A stretch of 64,000 nucleotides of DNA from Undaria pinnatifida. Lineage: Eukaryota; Sar; Phaeophyceae; Laminariales; Alariaceae. Shown piece after piece: positions 31,255 to 41,846 of the stretch. Both the position numbers and the translations under genes were made by a program. The stretch is from assembly GCA_012845835.1 (NCBI GenBank), contig JABAKD010000027.1:4419465-4483464 (forward strand), written 5' to 3'. How positions within the stretch are numbered: position 1 is the first letter of the stretch; the number at the start of each line of letters is the position of its first letter. Below the pieces are notes generated by a model. The model made no database searches, was not told where the DNA came from, and saw only the letters and a program-made list of their open reading frames with translations.

Positions 31255-32215
31255 CCAAAGGATCACCACTGGTTCTCGCTTTCACCTCACTCCCGCTTTC
31301 ACCTTCACTTTCACTCGAACTCTAAAACTCATTTTTTACTCTCACTCCCACTGCCGCTCGCTCCCACTCACTCTCACTTTCCCCCTCAGTCTCAATTTAA
31401 TTTCACTCTCATGTCACCCCCACCCTCACCCCTACTCTCACGTTTTTCTTGCTTTGCAGTTTCACAATTGCTTCCTCTCCTTCTCCTTTTCGCGCTTTCG
31501 CGTTCACTCTTCTCACTTTCCTTTTTACTCACGCTTTCTCATTCAATCTCACCCTCACCCCCACTCTCTCTGTCTCTCTCACTCTCTACCTCCCGTCCAC
31601 CCTCTCTCCCATTTTCACCCCCACTCTCGGTTTCCCTTTAATTCTCACTCTCGTCCTCACTCCCACTCTCACTCTCGCTTTCCCTCTCATTCTCATTTTC
31701 ATTCTCACTTTCACTCTCACTTCCACTCACTTTCACTCCCACTTTGTCTCGCTTTCGTGTCCACTCCTCCTTTCACTCCCAAACTCACTCTCACTGTCAC
31801 GCTCGCGCCCACTTTCCCGCCCACTCTCACTCTGTTCACTCTTTCTTCCTTTCACTCCCCGATCCCACTCACTTTCGACTTACATGCTCACTGTCACTCT
31901 CGCTCCCGTTTTCTCTCTTACTCTCATTTTCAACGCCCATTTTCATTCTCAATCTCACTCTCTTTTTCGCTATCAGATTCGCTCTCACTTCCCACCCCCC
32001 AATCTCATTCTCAATCTCAATATCAATCTTAGCATCAATCTTAATCTCACTCTCACTCCCACCGCCACTCCCGCTCTCGCTCCCGCTCCCACTCTCACTC
32101 TCACCTTCACTTTCAATCTCACTTTTGCCCTCCTTCACCCCCCTTCCCAATCTCAATACGACTCAAATCTCAATATCAATCTCAATGCCACCCCCACCTC
32201 CACCCCCCTCCCACT
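31255..32215 (+). repeat. CT-rich array (CACTCTCACTTTC-type units)
   Basis: About 950 bases consisting almost wholly of CTCACT, CTCTCA and CACTTTC hexamer-scale units on the plus strand, with almost no purine pairs other than A. It ends at the acceptor of LRR exon 2. Confidence 0.9.
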
Positions 32216-32230
32216 CCCGCCCCCTTTTAG

Positions 32231-32472
32231 GCAACGGTCTGACACTAATACCGACCACTGTAGCCGCCCTGTCGAGTCTACAAACGCTCCGGGTTTCCAA
32301 CAACACCCTCACAGCTCTGCCCGAGGAAGCACTAGCATCACTGCCGCAGCTGAGAGAGGTCCATGCCGAGGGCAATGGTGGGTTGGAGTCGGCAACGGTG
32401 GAGGCTTTGAGGCGGCGGAGGCCCGATATTAATATAGTTTGGGATGGTTCAGGGTTGGCGAGCAGTAGCTAG
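32231..32472 (+). CDS. Leucine-rich repeat protein, exon 2 (terminal)
   Basis: Encodes residues 86-165 and the stop TAG. It completes LRR 2, then LRR 3 (SSLQTLRVSNNTLTALPEEA) and LRR 4 (LPQLREVHAEGN), and ends in a C-terminal cap (EALRRRRPDINIVWDG) resembling the last-repeat caps of other LRR proteins. The phase-1 join to exon 1 is exact. The codons for D-I-N-I coincide with TATTAATA, an octamer frequent elsewhere in the window. Confidence 0.8.
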
Positions 32473-33390
32473 CGTTGGCGGGGGGGGGGGGGGAGGGCGG
32501 CGTTGCGGTGGAGGAAGCCGGAGAGCAATATGGTTTGGAGAGGCTCAGGGTTGGCGACCAGTAGCTTGCGCCAAGGCGGGAGTTGGGTTGTTTGGAGTGT
32601 TTTTGGGGGGAGGGGGGCCGGGGGGGGCGGGGAGGCGGCTTAAAGGGGTTCTACATGGTGAACATGTTATCAAGTGCGGCGGCACAAGCCGTACTTATAG
32701 GCGACGAAGTGTATACAGGGTTGTGGTTTGGCTGACTACACTAATGGCTAGATATTACAGTTACGTAGTTGTGAGCGGCGATTTCCGGAGTTTTGCGTGT
32801 TTGACGGGGCTTGTGGCTTGGCGTGCGGTGTTAGTAATGAAGATAGTTAGTTGGCTGTTGATCACCCGCCTGAATAATATCTCACATCCCTTTGAGACGG
32901 CAGGTGTCAGGAGGTGTAGGGGGGGCGAAGGGGGGAACACCACGGAGGAGTTCCAATAGGCATAAGGCTTTGTCAAAAGCAACAGCGCAGGCCCTGGTAC
33001 GTGTAGTCGGAATGGTGGGAGACGGACGTAACTAGCGTTCAGGGTGTTGGGGACCGGGAGACAAAGAGGAGAACCACGCAAGTGAGTTCCAAGTGTAGGC
33101 GGCGGTGACGTTAGCGGCGGTGGCGCCAACAACAAAAATATGCCATAGTACGGTGTTCGGGTATGAAAACATATCGCATATGGTATTGAAACCGACGAAT
33201 TTATAATATGACCCAATGCCAGCCAACCCATGAAAAAAATAGATGAATAAAAAAAATGGTAGGAAAACATTTCCGACCTATTTTTTCGCTGATTTTTCGT
33301 GTGTTGGGGGTTGGCCTTGAATTGTGACGCTCGACGGTTGTAGTACTATTTTTTCATTTTCCAACCCAGCAGAGTTATGAAATCGCGAAC
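32473..33390 (+). repeat. Poly-G block, then repeats E and F
   Basis: 32478-32640 is G-rich, directly after the LRR stop. Repeat E (32725-32835: GGCTGACTACACTAATGGC, TTACGTAGTTGTGAGCGGCG, TTTGACGGGGCTTGTGGCT) recurs at 54.99, 56.49 and 62.92 kb. Repeat F (33155-33370: CATATGGTATTGAAACCGACGA, CAACCCATGAAAAAA, TTTTCGTGTGTTGGG) pairs with 56655-56885. Confidence 0.6.
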
Positions 33391-34200
33391 ACCCTATTAG
33401 TAATAAATAGCCGGTCTTTTGGGGTGACGTTTATCCCTTAAGAACTAAACCCCTCAAGTTTTTGGAGAAATCCACTTTGAAACGTTTGGGCCGATACTTT
33501 TGCACCCGTAAGTGGGTTAAGGCCTCTTTTGGCCTTAAGGTGCGAGTTTAGTGTAGGGGGGCGGTCCGTCAAGGGGTCACCGAGGCCTCCTGGATCTTTG
33601 ACAGCAACAGAGTGAATACGCCTAATGATGGACAGCAGTCACAGCGGTCGGTCAGTCATGTAAACGCGCCGGATTGTTGCGACGAGTTTTTGCGGTCACG
33701 TGACGGCGTCGCCGGTCCCCGCAAGGCGAAAACGCTCCCGCTTCCTGCATCTCTGTGGAAACCCCGTGTAGGGATTGGTTTTTCTCACCAAAAGCACGAA
33801 GCCAAACAAAACAAAACCTGTGTGTATGTGGAACGCGGGGGGGGGAGGGAGGGCAGCCCAAGCAAACGCCATAATGAACGAACTATTTCGAGTATATTTT
33901 TTCGTCCATCCAATATCGATCAGATTGATACCCTTCGTCACGCCCGTGACGCTAACCTTCTACTAAGTAACTTTCCATTTATTACTATGATTGTTGTGTC
34001 TCAGTTGCCCATTTACAATAACACGCCTTTTACGTAGCATACACTTCCTAAAAAATGGCAAGTAAAGTTTTTTCCTCCCCCAAAAATGGAATGTGCGCGT
34101 AACTAAGCCTTTGTCCATCTCTGAGAGAAGTATGATTTCCCAGTCGCGCCGAGCGAATTTTTCCGCCTTATATATATCGTGATAACGCCTTAATCAGACG
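33391..34200 (+). repeat. Repeat M copy and unassigned sequence
   Basis: 33405-33600 (CCGGTCTTTTGGGGTGACGT, AAGGCCTCTTTTGGCCTTAA, GTTTAGTGTAGG, GTCAAGGGGTCA) matches the start of the array at 37.84 kb. 33612-34037 is open on the plus strand but has no domain or splice evidence. Confidence 0.55.
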
Positions 34201-34204
34201 GCCT

Positions 34205-34577
34205 TGTTATAAGGCTTAGTTTGGGTAAGCTATCGGTTAACCTTTTGCAAGTGGTCAAACGGACTAATACCCCACTAATACCTTAACAAATGGCGTCGTC
34301 GGCAGGACCATGGGTTTTTGGGTCGTGGGTTCGATCCCCACATCCACCATAATAAACTTTTTCAGATTTTCCCATGGCGAACTTGAAAAATACTCTCCCC
34401 GGTATACCCAGGAAATGAAACGGCTTGGATATATTGACAGGTCCGCCCGTATATCCGGCCGACCTGCTATCCCGCCGTTTCAGGGGGGGAGAGTGTTATA
34501 AGGCTTAGTTTGGGTAAGCTATCGGTTAACCTTTTGCAAGTGGTCAAACGGACTAATACCCCACTAATACCTTAACA
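34205..34577 (+). mobile_element. TRIM: miniature LTR retrotransposon with 84 bp LTRs
   Basis: Two identical-looking 84-base direct repeats (34205-34288 and 34494-34577) start TGTTATAAGG and end CCTTAACA, the canonical TG..CA with short inverted ends. Two bases after the left LTR comes TGGCGTCGTCGGCAGGACC, a primer-binding-site-like sequence; its first 8 bases equal the complement of CCA plus the 3' end of the tRNA-Ser found at 57.4 and 60.8 kb. Just before the right LTR is an all-purine tract, AGGGGGGGAGAG. The interior is 205 bp, non-coding, with a tRNA-like T-arm at 34320-34335. Orientation is plus by the PBS/PPT order. Confidence 0.75.
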
Positions 34578-34790
34578 CTTGTATTATTGGGAGACCTCTG
34601 CTACTACTGTATGTAGTAGCGGTTGCTCTCGGTATGGGGGGTGCGGATGTGTTGAAACGTTTGAAACTGCCACATGGATTTTGATGGCGAACCGCCGGTT
34701 ATGTGTGTTAGACGTGCTGGTCAATTTGGCATTGATACCCATGTTAACTACGTATTTATGCAGAAACGATCCCACCCTTTTTTTTCCTTT
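34578..34790. other. No gene seen
   Basis: Short stretch between the TRIM and a family B copy; no assignment. Confidence 0.3.
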
Positions 34791-34794
34791 TTTC

Positions 34795-35112
34795 TTTTTT
34801 TTTTCTCTCACTTTACTCTCCAGCTTCTGGATAAGCCGTGGTCCCAGGTGTCGTCCATTCTCTCCCCCGGTTCTCGCCTTCAATTTTTTATCGCGACGCA
34901 TAGGGTTCAGCAATCCCACTGCTCGTCGATTTTCCATGGAGTGTTGCTAACTCACGCTCTCGCGCTTTCCGCAAAAAAAGTCAATTTGTGCCCAAAAAAA
35001 AGTCCCAGCGATTTTGTACGAGTATGCACTCGGCGGGGCTCGAACTCACGAAACGGACCTATAATACCAGGCTCGAGGATAACCTGATACGCCACCGGGG
35101 CGACCGGCATCT
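34795..35112 (-). repeat. SINE-like family B, minus-strand copy
   Basis: Reverse-oriented counterpart of 25940-26272: tail with CAGCTTCTGGATAAGCCGTGG at 34819, ATCGCGACGCATAGGGTTCAG, CGATTTTCCATGGAGTGTTG, then the head at 35030-35112 (GGGGCTCGAACTCACGAAAC; CCACCGGGGCGACCGGC). It differs from the 25.9 kb head by TATTATAGG versus TATAGG. Confidence 0.7.
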
Positions 35113-35685
35113 ACGCCCGACCGAGTGGTTTGTACAGCATTGAAGGTTCCTCTATAGTGCCGGTTGCCCGCCATAGTACGCGTGAAATCACTTGGCATAC
35201 AGATAGATGTGGACAACCAGTAGTAGTGGCAGTATGAGTAGTAGTGCCGGAGCCATCCCATGGTATAGGGGTGCAGCAGAATTTCTAAGAAGTTTCTGAG
35301 CTCCTAACATAAGGAGCTCAATATCAACATCATAATCCATCACCACCCGAATCATGACTACTTCGACAAGGCACATTCGTTCGTGCAACCCGACCAAGCT
35401 TCTGTGCATGCCCTAGCAGCTACGACCTAAAGGCAAATTATACTTGAAGTTATTAGGCTAACCGGTAGGTCCTCACTTCGGGAGCTCGAAACCGTAACAT
35501 TAACATTACCATAATAATTATCAGAAACATTTTGACTGAAGAAGTGCAGCCCCCACCGTACTATACCGCACTATAGAGGGATGACTCGCCAGTTGCCGCT
35601 AATATTGTGCCCTCCGGTATTTCCGCCTGGCACCGAACTACGTACGTACGGTAGAGGGATCACAACAACAGCTGCTATTTTTAGC
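35113..35685. repeat. Repeat K-related blocks and unassigned sequence
   Basis: TATAGTGCCGGTTGCC.., GAAATCACTTGGCA and GTAGTGCCGGAGCC at 35153-35255, and TACTATACCGCACTATAGAG..GTATTTCCGCCTGGCACCG at 35560-35640, are family K pieces. Confidence 0.4.
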
Positions 35686-35704
35686 AGTAGTAGTAGTAGT
35701 AGTG

Positions 35705-35767
<63 letters not shown>
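35686..35767 (+). repeat. (AGT)n microsatellite
   Basis: About 27 AGT units with one AGTGGT interruption. Produces poly-Ser and poly-Val shadow frames. Confidence 0.95.
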
Positions 35768-36390
35768 ACTGCTGCTGTGTTTACACTATCCTCGTCAAAC
35801 GTGGCTGCGAAGGTGCGAAAGGATCCAAAAGTCAGTACTTGTACAGGTAGGTACGGCTCCGAAATTTCGAAAAAGAAAAATGTTTTCCCCCTGCCCCCCC
35901 TTCATTTCTCAATTTAGCACGCACGACACAAACGCATCGATCGCCTGACAACAACAGCTCTTGTTGCGGCCATGTCTTGCGGCGCATTCGAGTGGCGGTG
36001 GCATGTGGCATTGCACATTGCTACTACACAGAATGTTAATGAGGGCGGGCAATTCGACAGAGATAGTCGAGATTCGAGATATACTAATGGTTGAAAAATA
36101 ATATCCACGGCGGAGGTAAATAAAAAAAAAGAAGAGGTAGTAGGGGTAATAATAGTATCCGGGGAGTCAGTTCTGTCGCAACGTCGTACCTGTAGTCATA
36201 TAGACTATATTGTTTCCCCTCTTTTTCTGCCTTCCGTTACATTCACGACGCGCACGACTTTTTTACGCGGGCGGTGGCCTTATAGATAGGGACAAATCAA
36301 CTGTCGACTGTCGAGGTCCTGCTTGAAAAACACCAGCTACTACTACACTGCTGCTGCTGCTGCTGTAGTTATAAGCTTTTTACGACTTTC
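35768..36390. other. No gene seen
   Basis: Mixed sequence, no assignment; (CTG)n at 36350-36364. Confidence 0.3.
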
Positions 36391-36392
36391 CC

Positions 36393-36725
36393 CATGTCGA
36401 ACTTGAACAAAACTCCCCGCCCCGGTGTCCCCCGGAAAAATGGAACCAACCGCGTGTGGATATTAGTATCTTTTATTTATTTATTTATTTTTACCCTCCG
36501 GCGGATGGGGAAAAATAAAGCTTTAGCTCAATTCCACGTATTTTCATACGCGTCGTAGTGTGTCGATTTAACTCAGTTGCTTTCGCAGCCCAACGCTAGC
36601 TGGCTTCCCCTTCGGATCCCATTGTAGGTAGAGTGTAAGTATCATATGATGTGTCCGCTCGTATCGTGTTAGACTGACCTGCAATGAGATATCCCGCCGG
36701 CCCAGGGGGAAGACCTTAACACCTA
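36393..36725 (+). repeat. TRIM-interior-like fragment interrupted by repeat L
   Basis: 36393-36470 (CCCATGTCGAACTTGAACAA, ACTCCCC, GGTGTCCCCCGGAAAAATGG) and 36665-36722 (GACTGACCTGCAATG, TATCCCGCCGG, CCAGGGGGAAGACCTTAACA) are the two halves of the TRIM interior plus the LTR end. Between them lies a repeat L copy (36470-36630), as if L had inserted into a TRIM relative. Confidence 0.55.
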
Positions 36726-37840
36726 CTATTAATAGGCATCCTTGACAAAGGCTACGCTAGGGGGGGTACAGTACCCACCCCCTTTTTACTACCGCCGAAT
36801 TAAGGCCACTTGCTCATCACGCGAATGACCCTATTGTTCAAAACCGGACTTCAAACTCGCTTGTGTGTTGGAGCAACGTTACAAACACAAATCCCATGAC
36901 GTTGCGTATATCGCGATAAAACTCCCGCGAGAAAGGCACAAAAACAGGCCACTGCTACTGCTGGGTACTGATAAGAAATGGGGTAGTCCAGCATACCGTA
37001 CACTCGCTCGAGTGGCCTTGAGCTGGCGAAAGAGGAATCCCCAAACGTGACCCCCGTACCGTAGGTAGCAGACGAGTAAAACCTACGTATATACTAGCAT
37101 GTTGTGAACCATGCAAGGAGGAACAGGATGACATTGTGCTACAAGAGATGAGGAAAATGGACGGAGATTTGATATGGACTAGCTTGGTACCAGGTACCAG
37201 GTTTACTAGAAAAATAAAAGTACACTCCAGCTGTGAGATCGAAGATTTTGTCTATAGACTAGACTCTGTATACATTAATAAATTAGTAGTAGTGAGTGTC
37301 AGCAAGTAAACGATCGCTGTCTTAGGACATAGAGCATGGCCAAAATCGGCCTGACAGGAAGAGGAGTTTATGTATTATGTGGAAGAACTTACGGAACGCC
37401 CAAATGCTCAAGGTATCTCTATTAGGAGTAATGAACGGTGCTCCATCTCGAAAGGGATATATACATACGTGGTCAATGTTCAAATAAGGCAAGCAACAAA
37501 TAAGTACATCCGCCCCCCCTCCCCCCCCCCGACTGCCATAGCCGTGGTCCCTGGGGATCCCATTACCCCTTGATCGCGCGTATCTTTGAGGGGATAGCCT
37601 GTTCATGTTTGTGGGCTAGCATGCACTTCCTGCATGGAATCAAGGCACGAGAGGAGACCCAACCCTTGACCTCAACCCTCACCTTACCAAATCGAGGCAG
37701 CAGCGTTCCAAACAAATCTTAGAATTTCCAGTCCTTACACGTTAGAAAGGGAGGGGGGGTGCAAAGTACTGAACCAATGGCTAGTCACCAGCCATTAACG
37801 TTTTCGCCCCCACGCTCGTTCTTCTCCGTCATGGCGAATA
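36726..37840. other. No gene assigned; short family C fragment
   Basis: 37207-37260 begins like C1 (AAAATAAAAGTACACTCCAGCTGTGAGATCG) and breaks off after AGATTTTGTC. Two overlapping TACCAGGT(A/T) motifs lie at 37188-37203. No gene seen. Confidence 0.4.
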
Positions 37841-38570
37841 TGCTAAAATAGTAGACCGGGCTTTTGGGGGACGTCAAGGCCTCTTTTGGCCTTAACATGC
37901 TAGATTTAGTGTAGGTGTGGGCGGCCAGTCAAGGGGTCAAACCGAGGTTTCATCGCAGATTAGGATGCGTCCAGGCCTCTTTTATCCTTAATATACCAGC
38001 GGAAAGCGCTAGCTAGCAAAAAATCGGTGAACAACGACGAGCATAAAAAGCTGACAAATAGCGGGGAATACTGAACCCTGAGCGCGATAAACAGGCGAAA
38101 ACACGTGCCGGGGGGGAGAAGGGGGAAGACACCTGTGACCATGACCTCGTCAGAAAGATCGCTGAGGGTCAAACCTCCTACGAGTTGAGCTGGAAAGTTA
38201 AAGTGTACAAAACAAAAAAAACAATTTTAGCTTAAGAGAGGCGGTTAGTCAAGGCGTCAACCCCGTGGCCTCCTAGCACATTTGGACGCGTCCATGGCTC
38301 TTTTATGCTTGCAAAGGGTCAAACCGCAGTCTCTTACGTAGCATATCTAGACGCGTCCAGGTCTCTTTTGTTCTCTAAATCTCTAACGTACTAGCTTTTT
38401 AGTTTAGGAGGTCAGTGACGGGGTCAAACCGCGGTCTCCCACCATATGCGGACACGTCCAGGCCTCTTTTGCTCCCAAGTATACTAGTTGTATAGTATAG
38501 GGGCGGTCGATCAAGCTGTCAAACCACGGTCTCCTAGCATTTTTCGGCGCGTCAAGGCCTTTACTATCTA
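37840..38570 (+). repeat. Repeat M array (GTCAAACCGCGGTCTCCTAGCA..)
   Basis: Six or so diverged units of 70-100 bp with GGTC(A)GTCAAGGGGTCAAACC, GGTCTC..AGCA, TTTGGACGCGTCCAGG and CCTCTTTT. The second unit is interrupted by a truncated family B SINE (about 37995-38215). Confidence 0.65.
37995..38215 (+). repeat. SINE-like family B, truncated copy without head
   Basis: CGGAAAGCGCTAGCTAGCAA, TACTGAACCCTGAGCGCGAT, GGGGGGGAGAAGGGGGAAGA, CACCTGTGACCATGACCTCG and AGCTGGAAAGTTAAAGTGT follow the order of the family B body. Confidence 0.65.
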
Positions 38571-39266
38571 GATCGTGATCTGTCTGGTGTGTGGAACGTT
38601 AAACTCGCAGGATTTTCAACTCACAAGATCTCATTAGTGCACATCTAAATACGGAGGGGATGCAAGAAGAAATGAACGGTGAGGTACGCGAGACTGGCCA
38701 TACTGCATGCCCCTGCGAAAAAAAAAAAAAAAAAAAACGCCAAAAACAACATAACCTCGCCGCACTTCGCATTACACCCTCCCGCCTCCCGCCCACCCTC
38801 TTGCTAGCATAGAAAATGTTCACTTCATGAAAAAATCGTTTCCGCAAATACTGTCCTTGCGGGAAAGTTTTTTTTTGCAGGAGAAAGGAAATGAAAATTC
38901 AAGGGGAAGAACACGCTCCCTGAAAAAAAGCCCTTCCGAGAGATCTTTCTTCCAGGCCTTTCTTGGTCCCTCTCCCCCCTCTCGATAAAACGGCGAGAAA
39001 CATGCGAAGTGGAAACCCCCCCCCTGAGTCGTTACAAGAAACGCCTCGTTCTCCCCCAAAACACCACCACGGGGTCTCCTCGCCCCTTTTCGATCGTGTC
39101 CACGATTAGGGACCAAATTACTTGGAATCAGAGTAGAACGATTATCGCAGTAGCGAAAGGACAACTATCCCCGATACGAATGCACTTGTGTTTTCGGTAC
39201 AACTCACATGGACTCAGAGTAGGACAATTTCCGCACTAGTCACAGAATCTCTCAATACTCCGATCA
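38571..39266. other. Region 3' of the coiled-coil gene, no gene seen
   Basis: Contains an A19 run at 38719-38737 and a C run. It should include the 3' UTR of the minus-strand gene. ACTTGGAATCAGAGTAG/ACATGGACTCAGAGTAG are two short direct repeats at 39120 and 39208. Confidence 0.35.
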
Positions 39267-39563
39267 CTACGCCTGTTGCTCCGGCCCCACTCCCTTCCTA
39301 CTTCCACCACCGACCCCCTTCCCCTCCCCGAAATCTCCATCCCAGGGTTTCCATGGTTGATCCGAGCGGGATGTTTCAATCCGGTCCAAGTACCCCGGGG
39401 GCGCGGGGCGCCGCTTGCGCAGCAACCGGTCCGCCTCTTTGAGGAGACCCCTCGTGTCATTATCCCAGCGAGTTCGGCGCTCTCTCACGTAAGCCTCCGC
39501 CGTGCGCATTTCTTCCATACGAGACTGCATCTTAGAGCGGAGGAAGAAGTTGCGCTCGGACAG
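39267..39563 (-). CDS. Coiled-coil protein, last exon (E)
   Basis: Acceptor ATCACGCAG|CTGTCC, phase 0. Encodes LSERNFFLRSKMQSRMEEMR.., a basic helical stretch ending RRTRWDNDTRGLLKEADRLL, then a Pro/Gly-rich disordered tail and stop at 39267. Details are under exon A. Confidence 0.7.
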   Translation of the reverse strand: MSERNFFLRSKMQSRMEEMRTAEAYVRERRTRWDNDTRGLLKEADRLLRKRRPAPPGYLDRIETSRSDQPWKPWDGDFGEGKGVGGGSRKGVGPEQQA

Positions 39564-41259
39564 CTGCGTGATGCAGGAGAGAGTGTAGGGCGTGGGAGGG
39601 GGTTGGGGGGGGGTAGTGGGATGCAGGGGGTGGGGGGGTGGGAGTGGGAGGTGGCGGGGTTGGGCTGAGGGTTGTGGTGTGGGGGGGGGTGGGGGGGAAG
39701 GGCACGGGGTGATTGCATCTACGAGCGGAGGAAAAAGTCGTGCTGTGAGGCCAGGGCGCAAGGCGGCGTGGGGAGGTGTCGGGAATGATTCGGTCAACAC
39801 CAACATCATAGAAAACGGGTATATCTGCCACCTGCTATATCGCACCACTTACAATCGAAATCGGCCAGAGTAATAAACACTTCTACGCAATTGATATCAC
39901 GTCATTATCTTTCTAGCCATCCATGACGTAACTTTCATTCACCCCCCCCCCCCCCCCCCCTCCAACGCCCCCTCCTTCCCCACCACCCGCACGATCGCCT
40001 AGACCTAGCACCACGCGTATAGCAAGCCCCTACATATATGATTAATACGCGCGATCGGAGTATCACACACAATCTTGCAAAGATGAGTTTCGACCAAATC
40101 TTTCATCGAACAGCTGGAGTGTACTTTAATATTATATGTGACCTAGACCTCTTGAAAACCCTCCCCCCCCCCCCCCCCCCCCCTTTCTTTTTTTTTTTTC
40201 CCCCGCTCTCTCTTGCTCGAACGCCCCACCTAATTTCGAAATCCGCCAGAGTAATACTTCCACGCACTGGATATCACCTCATTATCTTTGTAGAGCCACC
40301 CACGCCGCTGCTACAATTCCCACCCCCAACGCCCCCAACGCCCCCTCATTCACCACCACCCGCACCATCGCCTAGGCCTAGCACCATGCGTATAGCAAAC
40401 CCCTACATCTATGCGATCTGAAGCCCTTTCGCCCCCCCCCCCCCCCACCTCCCCCCCCCTCCCCCACCCCCCCCACCCCACCCCCATCCCCTCGAACACT
40501 CCGCCTTCTACTCACTGGTTGTACGACTTACAGGGTATACATGATAAACTGGTGCATTCTTTCCAAAACCGTCAGATTTATCCCCTCAAAGGATGTATAG
40601 TTTCCACGCACAGATTGAGCTGCCCCACCCGTCTCGCCCCCCCCCCTCCATGATAAATTGGTGAATTCTTTCCAAAACCGTCAGATTTATCCCCTTGAAG
40701 GAGTTATAGTTTTCACGCACAAATTGAGCTGCCCCCCCCGTTCCCCCCCACCCCCGCTCCCTTTTGATCAAAACCAGGCCCCCACGTCCTTAAAAACTCC
40801 GCCCTCCCCTCACCGGTTATTCGACCTACATGATACACTTGATAAACTGATGCATTTCCTTCCACAGCTGTCAGATTTTGTCCCCCTCAGAAACGGGTTT
40901 TATAGTTTCCGCGCACAGACTGATTAACATCACCCTGTTGACCCTGGTACAGGCTACACTATAGTTCCAAGGGGAGTCGCCGACCTATATCCTTAATGAG
41001 GACACACAACCCGTAATACGCGCGATCCGAGTATCACACACACCTTGCAAAGATGAGTTTCGACAAAATATTCGATCTCACAGCTGGAGTGCATTTTTAT
41101 TGTTATAATATATATTGATAGTATTTTTTGTGTGTGAAACAATTTTCCGGTTTTTACTGTTTCGTCCCATACTGAAGCTACAACTAAAAATGCCTGGTTA
41201 TTATCTAGTGTGTGAGGCACAGAAGAAGAAAAAATGTCGGTAGATTGCGCTGGACCCAC
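39564..41259 (-). repeat. 1.7 kb phase-0 intron filled by inverted family C copies
   Basis: Between exons D and E. It contains C2 (39835-40030), C1 start (40035-40150), a long C run, C2 (40235-40400), two copies of the C1 middle segment (40495-40735) and C1 (40755-41115), all inverted. The poly-C runs (up to 20) correspond to the poly-G runs of plus-strand copies. Confidence 0.65.
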
Positions 41260-41463
41260 CTCCTCTTCCTGGTTGTAGAGGCCGATGTCCGACGAGAACC
41301 GCCAGAGGTGCTCGTCGGGCATGGTGATCTGCCCCCCGGCCGAATTGTTCCCAGGCGTTGCCCACAGGTCGTCTGTGATCTTGGCGTCCATATCCTCGGG
41401 GGTAGATATCCAGCTCCCACTTTCCGCCTCTAGCTCCTCCAACAGAATGGCGTGGATATTTTT
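41260..41463 (-). CDS. Coiled-coil protein, exon D
   Basis: Acceptor TATATGCAG|AAAAAT and donor GAG|GTGGGT, both phase 0; 68 codons. Encodes KNIHAILLEELEAESGSWIS, then TPEDMDAKITDDLW, a Gly/Asn linker, and HLWRFSSDIGLYNQEEE. The core E-x-W-(I/V)-(S/T)-x-E-(D/N)-(M/L)-x-x-(K/R)-I is what makes me consider a mitoribosomal mS26-like protein. Confidence 0.7.
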
Positions 41464-41783
41464 CTGCATATACGGCGAATATGGTTGAGGGGGCGGCGGT
41501 GGAGGGCGTCGGCGGGTGGGAGGGAGGGAGGGTAGGAGTGGAGGAAGGAAGGGGGTACGGAAGGCTAGAGGTAGGTGAGCGAGCAAGCGCCGTCGTGGAA
41601 AATAGAACAAATGCGAATCTTGGCAAGGGGTAGGTGAGCGACCAAGCGCCGTCGTGGAAAATAGAACAAAGGCGAATCTTGCGCCTCACGGATCCCGACT
41701 ATTTGGCAGCAGGCTCGCAGACGCCTGAAAAATTAGCTTCAAGAGCATGCCGGTTGACGCGCCGCCGCGCCGTCCGCCATTAC

Positions 41784-41846
41784 CTTGCGCTCTTCCCTCT
41801 CGTAAAAGATGCGGGCGCACTCCCTGAAGCCGGCCTCGTAGTTTTC
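41784..41846 (-). CDS. Coiled-coil protein, exon C
   Basis: A 21-codon exon, ENYEAGFRECARIFYEREER plus K, bounded by GCGCAG|GAAAAC and AAG|GTAATG, both phase 0. It continues the charged helix of exon B. Confidence 0.65.

Larger units (their letters stand above)
28717..32230 (+). other. 3.5 kb intron of the LRR gene
   Basis: GT at 28717 and CCCCTTTTAG at 32221-32230, phase 1. It holds a GTT-rich run (28885-28990), a palindromic CGATATCGG-rich element (29270-29650), a tRNA-like fold (30327-30475) and, for its last 950 bases, a CT-rich array. No coding frame inside has support; the 327-codon frame at 31449-32432 is a product of the array. Confidence 0.7.

Noticed and set aside
31449-32432. Long plus-strand ORFs (327, 242 and 192 codons) in the CT region
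   Set aside because: All three frames stay open because the array has almost no TAA/TAG/TGA-forming bases. Only the last 80 codons, after the AG, form LRRs.
34306-34345. tRNA gene within the TRIM (GTGGGTTCGATCCCCAC)
   Set aside because: Only a T-arm-like hairpin is present; there is no D arm, paired acceptor or anticodon arm.
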